This document shows, piece by piece, positions 43,095 through 51,641 of a stretch of DNA of 64,000 nucleotides. The DNA lies in assembly GCF_017876155.1 (NCBI RefSeq), contig NZ_JAGINP010000022.1, positions 98,601 through 162,600 of the forward strand, in the 5' to 3' direction. Source of the DNA: Azospirillum rugosum (GTDB lineage: Bacteria > Pseudomonadota > Alphaproteobacteria > Azospirillales > Azospirillaceae). The notes under the pieces were generated by a model. The model ran no database searches. It had not been told where the DNA came from and saw only the letters and a program-made list of their open reading frames with translations. A program made the translations under genes and the position numbers. Positions within the stretch are counted from its first letter, which is position 1; each line of letters starts with the position of its first letter.

Positions 43095-44341
43095 CCGATC
43101 TTGGAACGCCCCTGATGGCGCGGCTGGAGGAACTTGCCGCCTTCAGCCAGGATGAGGGCGCGCTGACCCGCCTGTTTCTGACGCCACAGCACAAGGCTGC
43201 CGCGGATCAGGTCACGGCCTGGATGAAGGACGCCGGCATGGCCGTCCACCTCGATCCCATCGGCACGGTGGTCGGCCGCTACGAGGGCGCCGCGCCCGGT
43301 GCGCCGGCGCTGCTGCTGGGATCGCACATCGACACGGTGCGCAACGCGGGCAAGTATGACGGGAACCTGGGCGTGCTCGCCGCCATCGCCGCAGTGGCGG
43401 AGCTGAACCGGCTGGGCGAGCGCCTGCCCTTCGCCATCGAGGTGCTGGCCTTCGGCGACGAGGAGGGCGTGCGCTTCCCCCACACCCTGACCGGCAGCCG
43501 CGCCATCGTCGGCCGCTTCGACCCGGACGCGCTGGACGGCCGCGACCGCGACGGCGTGCGCATGGCCGACGCGCTGCGCGCCTTCGGCGGCGACCCGGAC
43601 GCCATCGCCTCCGTCGCGCGCAAGCCGGGCGAGGCGTTGGCCTTCGTCGAGCTGCACATCGAGCAGGGTCCGGTGCTGGAGGCGGAAGGCCTGCCCGTCG
43701 GCATCGTCACGGCGATCAACGGCGCGTCGCGCTTTTCCGTCCGGCTGCGCGGCATGGCCGGCCACGCCGGCACGGTGCCCATGGGTCACCGCCGCGACGC
43801 GCTGGTCGCCGCGGCGGAGATGGTGCTGGCGGTGGAGCGCATCGCGTCGTCCATCGCCAACCTCGTCGCCACGGTCGGCCGCATCGAGGCGAAGCCGGGT
43901 GCGGTCAACGTCATCCCCGGCGAGGTCGTCTTCACCATGGACGTCCGCGCGCCGGAGGACTTCGTCCGCGACGCCGCCTGCACCGCCATCCGCACCGAGC
44001 TGGAGGGCATCGCCGCCCGCCGCGGCGTGGCCATGACCATCGAGGGCACCCACAACGACGCGGCCGCCGTCTGCTCCCCCGCCATCATGGAGCGGATCGA
44101 GGCGGCCGTCCGCCGCGCCGGCATCCGCCCGCACCATCTGCCGAGCGGCGCCGGGCACGACGCCATGTCCTTTGCTGGGTCCTTCGCGGGCGCGCTGCCG
44201 ATGGGCATGCTGTTCGTCCGCTGCAAGGGCGGCATCAGCCACAACCCCGCCGAATCCATCACCGTGGAGGACGCCGACCTGTCGGTGCGCATCCTCCTCG
44301 ACCTCCTCCGCCACTTCGATCACGAGACCCTTTCAGCATGA
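43091..44341 (+). CDS. allantoate amidohydrolase (M20/hydantoinase-carbamoylase family)
   Basis: A 416-residue metal-dependent amidohydrolase. Metal ligands are in GSHIDTVRNAGKYDGNLGVL (His, bridging Asp) and FGDEEGVRF (Glu pair); VELHIEQGPVLE and the C-terminal SGAGHDAMSFAG are typical of allantoate amidohydrolase and N-carbamoyl-amino-acid hydrolases. In this operon allantoate is the expected substrate. It overlaps both uraD and the next hydrolase by four bases. Allantoinase, needed between UraD and this step, is not in the window. Confidence 0.85.
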   Translation: MTDLGTPLMARLEELAAFSQDEGALTRLFLTPQHKAAADQVTAWMKDAGMAVHLDPIGTVVGRYEGAAPGAPALLLGSHIDTVRNAGKYDGNLGVLAAIAAVAELNRLGERLPFAIEVLAFGDEEGVRFPHTLTGSRAIVGRFDPDALDGRDRDGVRMADALRAFGGDPDAIASVARKPGEALAFVELHIEQGPVLEAEGLPVGIVTAINGASRFSVRLRGMAGHAGTVPMGHRRDALVAAAEMVLAVERIASSIANLVATVGRIEAKPGAVNVIPGEVVFTMDVRAPEDFVRDAACTAIRTELEGIAARRGVAMTIEGTHNDAAAVCSPAIMERIEAAVRRAGIRPHHLPSGAGHDAMSFAGSFAGALPMGMLFVRCKGGISHNPAESITVEDADLSVRILLDLLRHFDHETLSA

Positions 44342-45570
44342 CCGAGTCCGCCCATCAGGCCGTCCGCGACTTCCTGGCCCACACCCGCGAGGACCAGGTC
44401 CGCTTCCTGGCCGAGCTGGTCAAGGTGCCCTCCGACAACCCGGCCGGCGACTGCGCCCCCCACGCGGAGCGCGCCGCGGAACTTCTGGAGGCCATGGGCC
44501 TGACCGTGGAGCGGCACCCGGTCCCGGCCGACCTCGTGCGCGCCAACGGCATGGTCAGCGCGACCAACCTGATCGTCCGCCGCCGCTTCGGCGACGGCCC
44601 CACCGTGGCGCTGAACGCGCACGGCGACGTGGTGCCGCCGGGCGAGGGCTGGACCCGCGATCCCTATGGGGCGGAGGTGGTGGACGGCTGGATGTACGGG
44701 CGCGGCGTCGCCGTGTCGAAATCCGACTTCGTCACCTACACCTACGCCCTGCTGGCGCTGGAGAAGGCCGGGCTCGACCGCGGCACGGTGGAGCTGCACC
44801 TGACCTACGACGAGGAGGCGGGCGGCGAGATCGGGCCGAAGTGGCTGCTGGACGAGGGGCTGACCAAGCCCGACTACGCCATCGCCGCCGGCTTCAGCTA
44901 CGCCGTCGTCACCGCGCACAACGGCTGCCTCCATCTGGAGATCGAGGTCACCGGCAAGTCCGCCCACGCCGCCCTGCCGATGACCGGCATCGACGCGCTG
45001 GAGGCGACCACCGCGATCCTCAACGCCCTCTATGAGCACCGCAAGGCCTTCCCCGCCACGGTGTCGGCGGTGGCGGGCATCGGCTCCCCCCAGCTGACCG
45101 TCGGGCTGATCAAGGGCGGCATCAACACCAACGTGGTCCCCGACCGCGTCACCCTGCGGCTCGACCGCCGCATGATCCCGGAGGAGAACCCGGAGACGGT
45201 GGAGGCGTCCTTGCGCGCCGTCATCGCCGAGGCGGCCAAGGCCTTCCCCAAGGCCCGGGTGGAGGTGCGCCGCATCCTGTTGGCCCGGCCGCTGACCCCG
45301 CTGCCCGGCACGGATCGGATCGCCGCCGTCCTCTGTGCCCACGCCAGCCGGATCATGGGGGAGCCGGTGGAAACCAAGGGGGTGCCGCTCTACACCGACG
45401 CGCGCCACTATTCCGACGCGGGCGTGCCCATCGCCCTGTTCGGCGCCGGCCCGCACACGATCGAGGAAGCCAACGCCCACCGCGCCGACGAGCGCCTGCC
45501 GCTGTCCGACCTGCACAAGGCGACGGAGGTGGTGGCCCTGTCGCTGCTGGACCTGTTGACGCAGGACTGA
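44338..45570 (+). CDS. M20-family amidohydrolase lacking the usual bridging aspartate
   Basis: A 410-residue M20 (ArgE/DapE-like) protein. Most motifs are present: ALNAHGDVVPPG (first His/Asp), HLTYDEEAGGEIGPKWLL (catalytic and metal Glu) and FGAGPHTIEEANAHRADE (C-terminal His). But where M20 enzymes read GRGxxDxK, this one reads MYGRGVAVSKSDF, with valine at the metal-bridging aspartate position; the following KSD might substitute. It is last in the urate operon, coupled to the allantoate hydrolase, so a ureide or carbamoyl compound is a plausible substrate. Function is not established. Confidence 0.8.
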   Translation: MTESAHQAVRDFLAHTREDQVRFLAELVKVPSDNPAGDCAPHAERAAELLEAMGLTVERHPVPADLVRANGMVSATNLIVRRRFGDGPTVALNAHGDVVPPGEGWTRDPYGAEVVDGWMYGRGVAVSKSDFVTYTYALLALEKAGLDRGTVELHLTYDEEAGGEIGPKWLLDEGLTKPDYAIAAGFSYAVVTAHNGCLHLEIEVTGKSAHAALPMTGIDALEATTAILNALYEHRKAFPATVSAVAGIGSPQLTVGLIKGGINTNVVPDRVTLRLDRRMIPEENPETVEASLRAVIAEAAKAFPKARVEVRRILLARPLTPLPGTDRIAAVLCAHASRIMGEPVETKGVPLYTDARHYSDAGVPIALFGAGPHTIEEANAHRADERLPLSDLHKATEVVALSLLDLLTQD

Positions 45571-45633
45571 CGTTCCCACGTTATAAGAATGTTGCGCCTC
45601 CTCGCGGGGGCGCCAAACCAGGATGACCGAACG

Positions 45634-46677
45634 GTGATCATCGAAAGCGATCTGAAGCTCGACTTCAAGGACGTGCTGATCCGCCCGAAGCGCAGCACGC
45701 TGCAAAGCCGCAGCGAGGTGGACGTCGACCGTACCTTCAAGTTCCTGCACACCGGCGGGGAATGGACGGGCTTCCCGCTGATCGCGGCCAACATGGACGT
45801 GGTCGGCACCATGGCGATGGCCAAGGCGCTGTCGCGCTTCGGCGCCATGACGGCCCTGCACAAGCACTACCCGGCCGAGGATCTCGTCGCTTTCTTCCGC
45901 GACACGGACACGACGAACGTCTTCTACTCGCTGGGCACGACCGAGGCCGACTACGACAAGTTCCAGCACGTGAAGGCCAAGGCCCCGGTGGGCAAGGTCT
46001 GCCTGGACGTCGCCAACGGCTACACGGAGCGCTTCGTGCGCTTCATCGGCCGCATGCGGACGGAGAACCCGGATCTCGTCATCATGGCCGGCAACGTCGT
46101 GACCGGCGACATGACGGAGGCGCTGCTGCTGGCCGGCGCCGACATCGTGAAGGTCGGCATCGGGCCGGGGTCGGTCTGCACCACCCGCAAGATGACCGGC
46201 GTCGGCTATCCGCAGCTGTCCGCCATCATCGAATGCGCCGACGCCGCCCACGGGCTGAAGGGCCAGGTCTGCGGCGACGGCGGCTGCACGGTGCCGGGCG
46301 ACGTGTCCAAGGCCTACGGCGCCGGTGCGGACTTCGTCATGCTCGGCGGCATGCTGGCCGGCCACGACGAGTGCGAGGGCGACCTCCGCTACGAGGAACG
46401 CGACGGCCAGCGCATCCCGGTCGCAATGACCTTCTACGGCATGTCGTCCGACACGGCGATGAAGAAGTACGCGGGTGGTGTGGCCGCCTACCGCGCGTCG
46501 GAGGGCAAGACCGTCGAGGTCCCCTACCAGGGCCCGGTCGAGGGCACGATGCAGGAAATCATGGGCGGCGTGCGCAGCATGATGACCTACATCGGCGCCA
46601 CCAAGCTGAAGGAAGTCGCCAAGCGCACCACCTTCGTCCGCGTCGGCGCCCAGTTGAACACGGTCTTCGGCGGGTAG
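45634..46677 (+). CDS. guaC: GMP reductase
   Basis: A 347-residue TIM-barrel enzyme, the same length as E. coli GuaC. The GTG start gives IIESDLKLDFKDVLIRPKRS, which aligns with the E. coli N terminus; an ATG 15 codons upstream would add an unrelated tail. The active-site loop GIGPGSVCTTRKMTGVGYPQ contains the catalytic cysteine, and GDGGCTVPGDVSKAYGAGAD binds phosphate. It reduces GMP to IMP with NADPH. Its place behind urate catabolism groups purine salvage with breakdown. Confidence 0.93.
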   Translation: MIIESDLKLDFKDVLIRPKRSTLQSRSEVDVDRTFKFLHTGGEWTGFPLIAANMDVVGTMAMAKALSRFGAMTALHKHYPAEDLVAFFRDTDTTNVFYSLGTTEADYDKFQHVKAKAPVGKVCLDVANGYTERFVRFIGRMRTENPDLVIMAGNVVTGDMTEALLLAGADIVKVGIGPGSVCTTRKMTGVGYPQLSAIIECADAAHGLKGQVCGDGGCTVPGDVSKAYGAGADFVMLGGMLAGHDECEGDLRYEERDGQRIPVAMTFYGMSSDTAMKKYAGGVAAYRASEGKTVEVPYQGPVEGTMQEIMGGVRSMMTYIGATKLKEVAKRTTFVRVGAQLNTVFGG

Positions 46678-46686
46678 GGTCTTCAA

Positions 46687-46828
46687 CCCTCTCCCAGCCC
46701 CGCTGGGAGAGGGAGGGACCCGCGGCCATGCCGCGGGAGGGTGAGGGCAAGGTCTTCCCGAGAATCTTAGCCCTCAACCTTCCCACTTCGTGGGCCCCTT
46801 CCCTCTCCCTGCGGAGCAGGGAGAGGGA
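46687..46828. repeat. family A palindromic repeat, copy 6 (variant)
   Basis: CCCTCTCCCAGCCCCGCTGG...GGGTGAGGGCAAGG and TTCCCTCTCCCTGCGGAGCA form facing hairpins after guaC; this copy closely resembles the one upstream of puuD, so the puuD-guaC block is bracketed by like repeats. Confidence 0.8.
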
Positions 46829-46932
46829 GCTTCGGGGAAATTCGTTCCAATACCCCAACATTGTCTCTGGTCCACGTTTCGTTCCCCTGCTTCCTTGCGG
46901 CCCTTCTTGGTTGATGCACCAGGAGAGGGCTC

Positions 46933-48783
46933 ATGGACGGAACGGCGGTCATTCGCGCCACCCTGCCGACGCTGCCGGCGACCCCCGGCGTCTACCGGAT
47001 GATCGGGGCGGACGGGCGCATCCTCTACGTCGGCAAGGCGAAGAACTTGAAACGCCGGGTGGCCAGCTACACCCGGACCGAGGGGCTGCCGCACCGCACC
47101 CGGCGCATGGTCGGGCTGACCCGCTCCATGGAGTTCGTCACCACCCACACAGAGGCGGAGGCGCTGCTGCTGGAGGCGAACCTCATCCGCACGCTGCTGC
47201 CGCCCTTCAACGTGCTGGTGAAGGACGACCGGTCCTTTTCCTACATCGTTCTGGGCCAGGGGCATGAGTATCCGCGGCTGATGCACCACCGCGGCAGCGC
47301 GAACCGCAATGGCAGCCGCCGCAAGGGCGACCTGTTCGGCCCCTACGCCTCCCCCGCCCTGGTCGGCATGACCATCGCGGCGCTTCAGCGCGCCTTCCTG
47401 CTGCGCACCTGCGACGACGCCACCTTCACGTCGCGCACCCGCCCCTGCCTTCAGCACCAGATCAAGCGCTGCTCCGCCCCCTGCGTCGGGCGCGTCACGC
47501 CGGAAGAGTACGCCGCCCAGATGCAGGGTGTGCGCGACGTGCTGAGCGGTCGCAGCGCCGCCGTGCAGGAGGAGTTCGCCCGCCACATGATGGACTGCGC
47601 CGACCGACTGGCCTACGAGGACGCCGCGCGCTGGCGCGACCGCATCCGCGCGCTGACCGCGCTGCAAAGCCGACAGGACATCAACCTGGAGAACGTGCTG
47701 GAGGACGCCGACGTGCTGGCCGTCCACGCGGAGGGCGGAACCGCCTGCGTTCAGGCCTTCTTCTTCCGCGGCGGGCGCAACCAGGGCACCCGGGCCTTCT
47801 TCCCGAAACATGACCACGATGAAGACGAAACGGCGATCCTCACCGCCTTCGCCGCGCAGCTCTACGAGGACACGCCCCCGCCGCAGCGCGTCCTGCTCAG
47901 CCACGACATCCCAGACCGCGCGCTGCTGGCCGAGGCGCTGACCATGAACGCCGGCCACCGCGTGGAGGTGGACGTCCCGCAGCGCGGCCCCAAGCGCCGC
48001 GTCGTCGAGCACGCCCTGACCAACGCGCGCGAGGCGCACGGCCGCCGCATGGCGGAGCGTTCCGCGCAGGGGAAGCTGCTGGCCGGCGTGGCACGCGCCT
48101 TCGGCCTGCCCGGCCTGCCCACCCGTATCGAGATCTACGACAACTCCCACATCCAGGGCGCCTTCCCGGTCGGCGCGATGGTCGTGGCAGGGCCGGAGGG
48201 CTTCCAGCGCAACGCCTACCGCCGCTTCCACATCAAGGACCCGGCCGCCGCGGGCGACGATTTCGCCATGCTGCGCGAGGTGCTGACCCGCCGCTTCGGC
48301 CGCGCGCTGAAGGAGGATCCGGAGCGCAAGGACGGCCAGTGGCCCGACCTCGTCCTGATCGACGGCGGTCTGGGGCAGCTGAACGCCGCGCGCGCGGTCC
48401 TGGCGGAGCTGGGCATCGAGGGCGTGGCGCTCGCCGCCATCGCCAAGGGTCCGGACCGCGACGCCGGCCGCGAGCGCTTCTTCCTGCCGGACCGCGAGCC
48501 CTTCCGGCTGGAGCCCAACGACCCGGTGCTCTACTTCCTGCAACGGCTGCGCGACGAGGCGCACAAGACCGCCATCGACGCCCACCGCACCCGCCGCCTG
48601 AAGGCCATGGAGCACACCCGCATCGACGGCATCCCCGGCATCGGCCCGGCGCGCAAGAAGGCGCTGCTGCACCATTTCGGCAGCTCCACCGCGGTCGCCG
48701 CCGCGGGGCTGAAAGATCTGGAGCTGGCCCCCGGCATCAGCGCCGCCGTGGCACGGCGGGTGTACGAGTTCTTTCACGGGTAG
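46933..48783 (+). CDS. uvrC: UvrABC nuclease subunit C
   Basis: A 616-residue UvrC. The GIY-YIG nuclease domain is at the N end (PGVYRMIGADGRILYVGKAK), followed by a cysteine-bearing stretch (CLQHQIKRCSAPCVGRVTPE), a UVR UvrB-binding motif (ADRLAYEDAARWRDRIRALT), the RNase H-like 5' nuclease domain (IEIYDNSHIQGAFPVGAMVV; DLVLIDGGLGQLNAA) and C-terminal helix-hairpin-helices (IDGIPGIGPARKKALLHHFG). It makes both incisions in nucleotide excision repair. CAGGAGAGG precedes the ATG. Confidence 0.95.
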   Translation: MDGTAVIRATLPTLPATPGVYRMIGADGRILYVGKAKNLKRRVASYTRTEGLPHRTRRMVGLTRSMEFVTTHTEAEALLLEANLIRTLLPPFNVLVKDDRSFSYIVLGQGHEYPRLMHHRGSANRNGSRRKGDLFGPYASPALVGMTIAALQRAFLLRTCDDATFTSRTRPCLQHQIKRCSAPCVGRVTPEEYAAQMQGVRDVLSGRSAAVQEEFARHMMDCADRLAYEDAARWRDRIRALTALQSRQDINLENVLEDADVLAVHAEGGTACVQAFFFRGGRNQGTRAFFPKHDHDEDETAILTAFAAQLYEDTPPPQRVLLSHDIPDRALLAEALTMNAGHRVEVDVPQRGPKRRVVEHALTNAREAHGRRMAERSAQGKLLAGVARAFGLPGLPTRIEIYDNSHIQGAFPVGAMVVAGPEGFQRNAYRRFHIKDPAAAGDDFAMLREVLTRRFGRALKEDPERKDGQWPDLVLIDGGLGQLNAARAVLAELGIEGVALAAIAKGPDRDAGRERFFLPDREPFRLEPNDPVLYFLQRLRDEAHKTAIDAHRTRRLKAMEHTRIDGIPGIGPARKKALLHHFGSSTAVAAAGLKDLELAPGISAAVARRVYEFFHG

Positions 48784-48793
48784 GGTGCGGTTG

Positions 48794-48886
48794 CCCCCTC
48801 CCTAACCCTCCCCCGCTCTCGCGGTGGAGGGGACTTGGGCTGTTCTCCCTCTCCCGCGAGAGCGGGGGAGGGTCGGGGAGGGGGCA
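48794..48886. repeat. family A palindromic repeat, copy 7 (variant)
   Basis: CCCCCTCCCTAACCCTCCCC, CGCTCTCGCGG...CCGCGAGAGCGGGGGAGGGT and CGGGGAGGGGGC fold back on each other 10 bases after uvrC. Confidence 0.8.
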
Positions 48887-49235
48887 AACCAACGCGACCC
48901 TTCCCCACAAATCATCCCACCCTGTGACCCAGTCCACAGCGCCCGGCCCGGTGTCCGCTTATTGTCCCCTCATCGAACACATGGAGCCCTCCGCCGACCA
49001 GCCAGCATCCACCCTTTCCGATCCGTCTTCTTTGCCTCCCGTCCCCGCAACTTCCGGTCGGCAGTTTCCTGCCGGCCGGCTTCTTTTTTGCTCAGCGGGA
49101 ATATTCCGGAGACACCAATGCGGGTGACGCGCAGCAGGGCTGCACCGGCGGCAAACATGCTTAGCGTTTCCTTAACCGGCCGCGCCCATCTTGCGCCGCA
49201 CCGCAACAGACCGACACCGAGCAAGGCGCCTGACC
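48887..49235. other. region between the uvrC repeat and a small gene, with an orphan terminator
   Basis: No coding sequence is supported. A strong terminator at 49054-49090 lies far from any stop codon, so a small RNA or a long uvrC tail may end there. The last ~60 bases should hold the ribosome-binding region of the downstream small gene. Confidence 0.45.
49054..49090 (+). terminator. intrinsic terminator not next to any known stop codon
   Basis: CCGGTCGGCAG and CTGCCGGCCGG (one G-U pair) form an 11-bp stem around TTTC, followed by CTTCTTTTTTG. It lies ~270 bases after uvrC. Confidence 0.75.
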
Positions 49236-49445
49236 ATGGGCCAGAAGACCATCAAGCTTTCCGACAAGACCGGCTACCGCGAGATCGAACTCGACAGCCT
49301 GCCGCGCAACGTCCGCGCCGCCGTCGCCGACATGGCCGACAAGAACCCGGTCGCGAACATCATCGTGGACCAGATGGGCATGCTCTACCGCATCCACCTG
49401 TCCGAGCCGGCGAACGTCTATCTGGACGTGCTCGCGGTCGCCTGA
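49236..49445 (+). CDS. small conserved-looking hypothetical protein
   Basis: A 69-residue soluble protein: KTIKLSDKTGYREIELDSLP, then VRAAVADMADKNPVANIIVD and MLYRIHLSEPANVYLDVLAV. It has balanced, globular-looking composition and is followed 20 bases later by a strong terminator, both signs of a real gene. I do not recognise the family. An in-frame ATG 15 codons earlier is less likely. Confidence 0.65.
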   Translation: MGQKTIKLSDKTGYREIELDSLPRNVRAAVADMADKNPVANIIVDQMGMLYRIHLSEPANVYLDVLAVA

Positions 49446-49463
49446 CCGACGCTTCCTCCGGTG

Positions 49464-49504
49464 ACGAAAAAGCGGCGGCGCACGGGTTGCGCCGCCGTTT
49501 TCGT
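49464..49504. terminator. bidirectional intrinsic terminator
   Basis: CGGCGGCGCA and TGCGCCGCCG pair perfectly around CGGGT, flanked by GAAAAAG on the left and TTTTCG on the right, so it can work on both strands. It separates two small plus-strand genes. Confidence 0.85.
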
Positions 49505-49522
49505 TCCGGTAGGATGGCCGTT

Positions 49523-49915
49523 ATGAGAACAAAAGCAGAACTTCTGAAACCACCGGAACCCGAGGCGCCACCGCCCGGCATCCGGATTACCAGCGGACGC
49601 ACCAAGGACGAGATCGGGCGCGTCCATCACGCCGATGGCGCCTGGACCGCTTTCGCGCGCGACGCGGATGGACGCTATCGCACGGTCGGCGCCCATCCGG
49701 ATTTCGCCGCGGCGCTGTCCGCCATTCCCGACGCTCCCGCTCCGGAGGAGCGGGAAGCACCGAAGGCGACTGCTCCCAAGCCTCGGCGCCAGACCGCCGC
49801 GACGATGGCCAAGCCCGACGCCGGACGGACGACCGCGCCCGCCCAAGCGGCCAAAGCTCAATCGGCCAAGGCTCAGTCCGGCAAGCCGAGGGCGGTGCGG
49901 TCCAAGGCGGCCTGA
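49523..49915 (+). CDS. hypothetical protein with Ala/Lys-rich tail
   Basis: A 130-residue protein. The first ~75 residues look folded (GIRITSGRTKDEIGRVHHAD; WTAFARDADGRYRTVGAHPD). The rest is a low-complexity tail rich in Ala, Pro, Lys and Gln (TAPAQAAKAQSAKAQSGKPR), like histone-H1-type or disordered nucleic-acid-binding tails. AGGA eight bases before ATG 49523 supports this start. Its end overlaps the 3' end of the convergent mini-HTH gene. Function unknown. Confidence 0.6.
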   Translation: MRTKAELLKPPEPEAPPPGIRITSGRTKDEIGRVHHADGAWTAFARDADGRYRTVGAHPDFAAALSAIPDAPAPEEREAPKATAPKPRRQTAATMAKPDAGRTTAPAQAAKAQSAKAQSGKPRAVRSKAA

Positions 49916-50097
49916 GGCACCGTGTCCCCGAAGCCGGACAGGATCGCGCGGGCGTGCCCCGGGGCCACGCCGGTCATGCGGGCGATGTCGCCGGCGTCGA
50001 GGCCGTGCTGGTCGGCGGCGCGGCGGATGCGGCTGATGGCGTCGCGCTTGTGGCGGCGGAGCTGTTCAGCGGACTGGCCGCGGGATTTGCTGTGCAT
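49873..50097 (-). CDS. small HTH-like protein, paralogue 1
   Basis: A 74-residue basic protein starting five bases after GGAGGACATC. Residues ~18-70 read DAISRIRRAADQHGLDAGDI, then ARMTGVAPGHARAILSGFGD, a short helix-turn-helix of the XRE kind in which RAILxG marks the recognition region, closed by VPQAALDRTALGL. A neighbour on the same strand shares this layout (AILxG...LDRAL). Possibly a mini-repressor or an antitoxin-like domain; function unknown. Confidence 0.6.
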   Translation of the reverse strand: MHSKSRGQSAEQLRRHKRDAISRIRRAADQHGLDAGDIARMTGVAPGHARAILSGFGDTVPQAALDRTALGLPD

Positions 50098-50132
50098 GAT
50101 GTCCTCCGTTCCAAGGTCGGGGAAGGCGGAAC

Positions 50133-50396
50133 TCAGTGCGGGCGCCCTTCCAGGCGGCGCAGCGCCCGGTCGAGCGTGGTCAGCGGCAGCAGGAAGACGG
50201 CGCCGCCCAGGATCGCCCGGACGTCTTCGACGTCGAGGCTGGTGATCTCGGCGACGCCGCGTTCGTCCAGGCCGCGGTCCTCGGCGATCAGCGTAATCCA
50301 GCCCGCAAGCGTCCGGGCCTGTGCCATTTGCGCGCGGTCCATCAGCGTCGAAAAGCCCCCGGAAATGGGAGTGGCTTTGTCGCAAGGGGTCAGCAT
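50133..50396 (-). CDS. small HTH-like protein, paralogue 2
   Basis: An 87-residue protein with GGGAGGAGCCC before its ATG. LAGWITLIAEDRGLDERGVA, then EITSLDVEDVRAILGGAVFL and LPLTTLDRALRRLEG give the same helix-turn-helix outline as the gene just downstream on the same strand, 35 bases away. The pair likely arose by duplication and is co-transcribed. Residues 1-25 are variable. No toxin-like or phage gene lies beside them. Confidence 0.6.
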   Translation of the reverse strand: MLTPCDKATPISGGFSTLMDRAQMAQARTLAGWITLIAEDRGLDERGVAEITSLDVEDVRAILGGAVFLLPLTTLDRALRRLEGRPH

Positions 50397-50528
50397 GGGC
50401 TCCTCCCAAAGAGCGATGTCTGCTTTTTTGGGATATGGTGCCCTGCCTCCACCGGCCGCACAACCGGGCCAACGGCCTACAGCCCATCGGTAGAAAGACC
50501 GAGCGGCCTCCTACCCCGATCGGTTGCG

Positions 50529-51119
50529 TCACGCCCCCACCCAGCGCCGGGTCGGGCCCGTGTCCACATGGACGAAGTTGCGCTGCGGATAGCAGCCCGC
50601 CCCGCCATCGCCGAAGGACAAGGCACAGCGGTACAGGTCCGCCGTCCGCCGCCCGGACAGCCGCAGGTCCACCGCCTTGCCCTGCACATGAAGGCTGGCC
50701 GCCGCGGCCCCCTTGGTGTGGCGGTTGGTGTCCAGGGACCGGAAGGCCGACAGGACCTCGAAGGGCTTTGTGCTCTCCAGCTTCTCCTGCATCTCCCAAA
50801 GCCGGTGGAGCAGGGCGAGGTCGATGCGGCGGCAGACGTCGCTGTGGTGGTCGCGCAGAACCCAGTCGATGCGCGCCAGCGCCTCGGCCACCGGACGGCC
50901 CTCGGCCCAATAGACACCGCTGAAGCTTTCGCCGGTCTGGCAGTTGTAGAGCCGCACCGCCCGTTCCGGCTCGGGCTCCCAGGCGGCGGCCGGACGGCTG
51001 CCGGTCACGCCAAGCGCGACCACGGCGCCGAGCCCCAGAATGCCGCGGCGCGAGAGGCCCGGCTGGGGTCCGCCAGTGGACAGAACAGAGGGAATGCGGA
51101 GGAAATTTTCAGGGGGCAT
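50529..51119 (-). CDS. DUF882 (YcbK/MepK-like) peptidase with TAT signal
   Basis: A ~196-residue exported protein. The N terminus is a twin-arginine signal (LSRRGILGLGAVVALGVTGS, cleavage near AAA). The mature part matches DUF882/M15-like murein endopeptidases: VLSAFRSLDTN, ASLHVQGKAVDLRL with zinc-binding His/Asp, and NFVHVDTGPTRRW with the last His. It probably cuts peptidoglycan cross-links in the periplasm. ATG 51119 has GGTGAG upstream; an earlier GTG would add eight residues. Confidence 0.8.
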   Translation of the reverse strand: MPPENFLRIPSVLSTGGPQPGLSRRGILGLGAVVALGVTGSRPAAAWEPEPERAVRLYNCQTGESFSGVYWAEGRPVAEALARIDWVLRDHHSDVCRRIDLALLHRLWEMQEKLESTKPFEVLSAFRSLDTNRHTKGAAAASLHVQGKAVDLRLSGRRTADLYRCALSFGDGGAGCYPQRNFVHVDTGPTRRWVGA

Positions 51120-51641
51120 GGACTCACCGGCCAGTTGGTTCACCGATGCCGCAACAGGGAAACGCGCAAATCGTCGGCATCCGTCCCAAATCCATCACCG
51201 CCACCGCCACGCGTGGTTGACCGTCTGGCCTTGCGGGCGTCCCGGCCCTGCGGCCGGCGCCGGCCCAACGGTCATGGGGATTGAATGGAGAGCGGGCGAA
51301 CCGCCACGACGTTTCCAACCTGCGGCGTCGGGCAACGCTCTTCACCCGCGGGAGCCGCGTCCGACAAGGTGGATACGGTAACGTACCGTCTGGCAAGCCC
51401 CGGCCAATCAGGGGGGATTTTACCACGCACAGATGAGTATTAGATATTTAGGATGAGTTGAAAACTCATACAAATGGATAGATCAACTTTTTTCGCAGTA
51501 ACGGTCAGCATAGACACAGACGAATGGTAGACAGCCAGGATTCGTGATGGAAGAATGCCGCCCGTCCGAAGCACACCACATCGGCCGAAGGGTTTCCTGA
51601 GTCTTGCCCTGAATCATGAAATGTCTTCGGGAGACGACTGG
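51120..51641. other. divergent intergenic region with a 17-bp palindrome
   Basis: No gene supported. From ~51420 the sequence is AT-rich against a GC-rich background and probably carries promoters for the divergent DUF882 and wHTH/TPR genes; the palindrome is listed separately. Confidence 0.5.
51453..51469. promoter_or_regulatory. candidate operator palindrome
   Basis: ATGAGTT-GAA-AACTCAT is a perfect 7-bp dyad inside the AT-rich part of the region, ~170 bases before the DNA-binding wHTH/TPR gene. It could be that protein's own operator. Confidence 0.4.

Noticed and set aside
45589..45633. Upstream ATG or a four-codon ORF as a translated leader of guaC
   Set aside because: The upstream in-frame ATG adds an unrelated tail, and the tiny ORF (MTER) has no properly spaced ribosome-binding site; the GTG start gives exact GuaC length.
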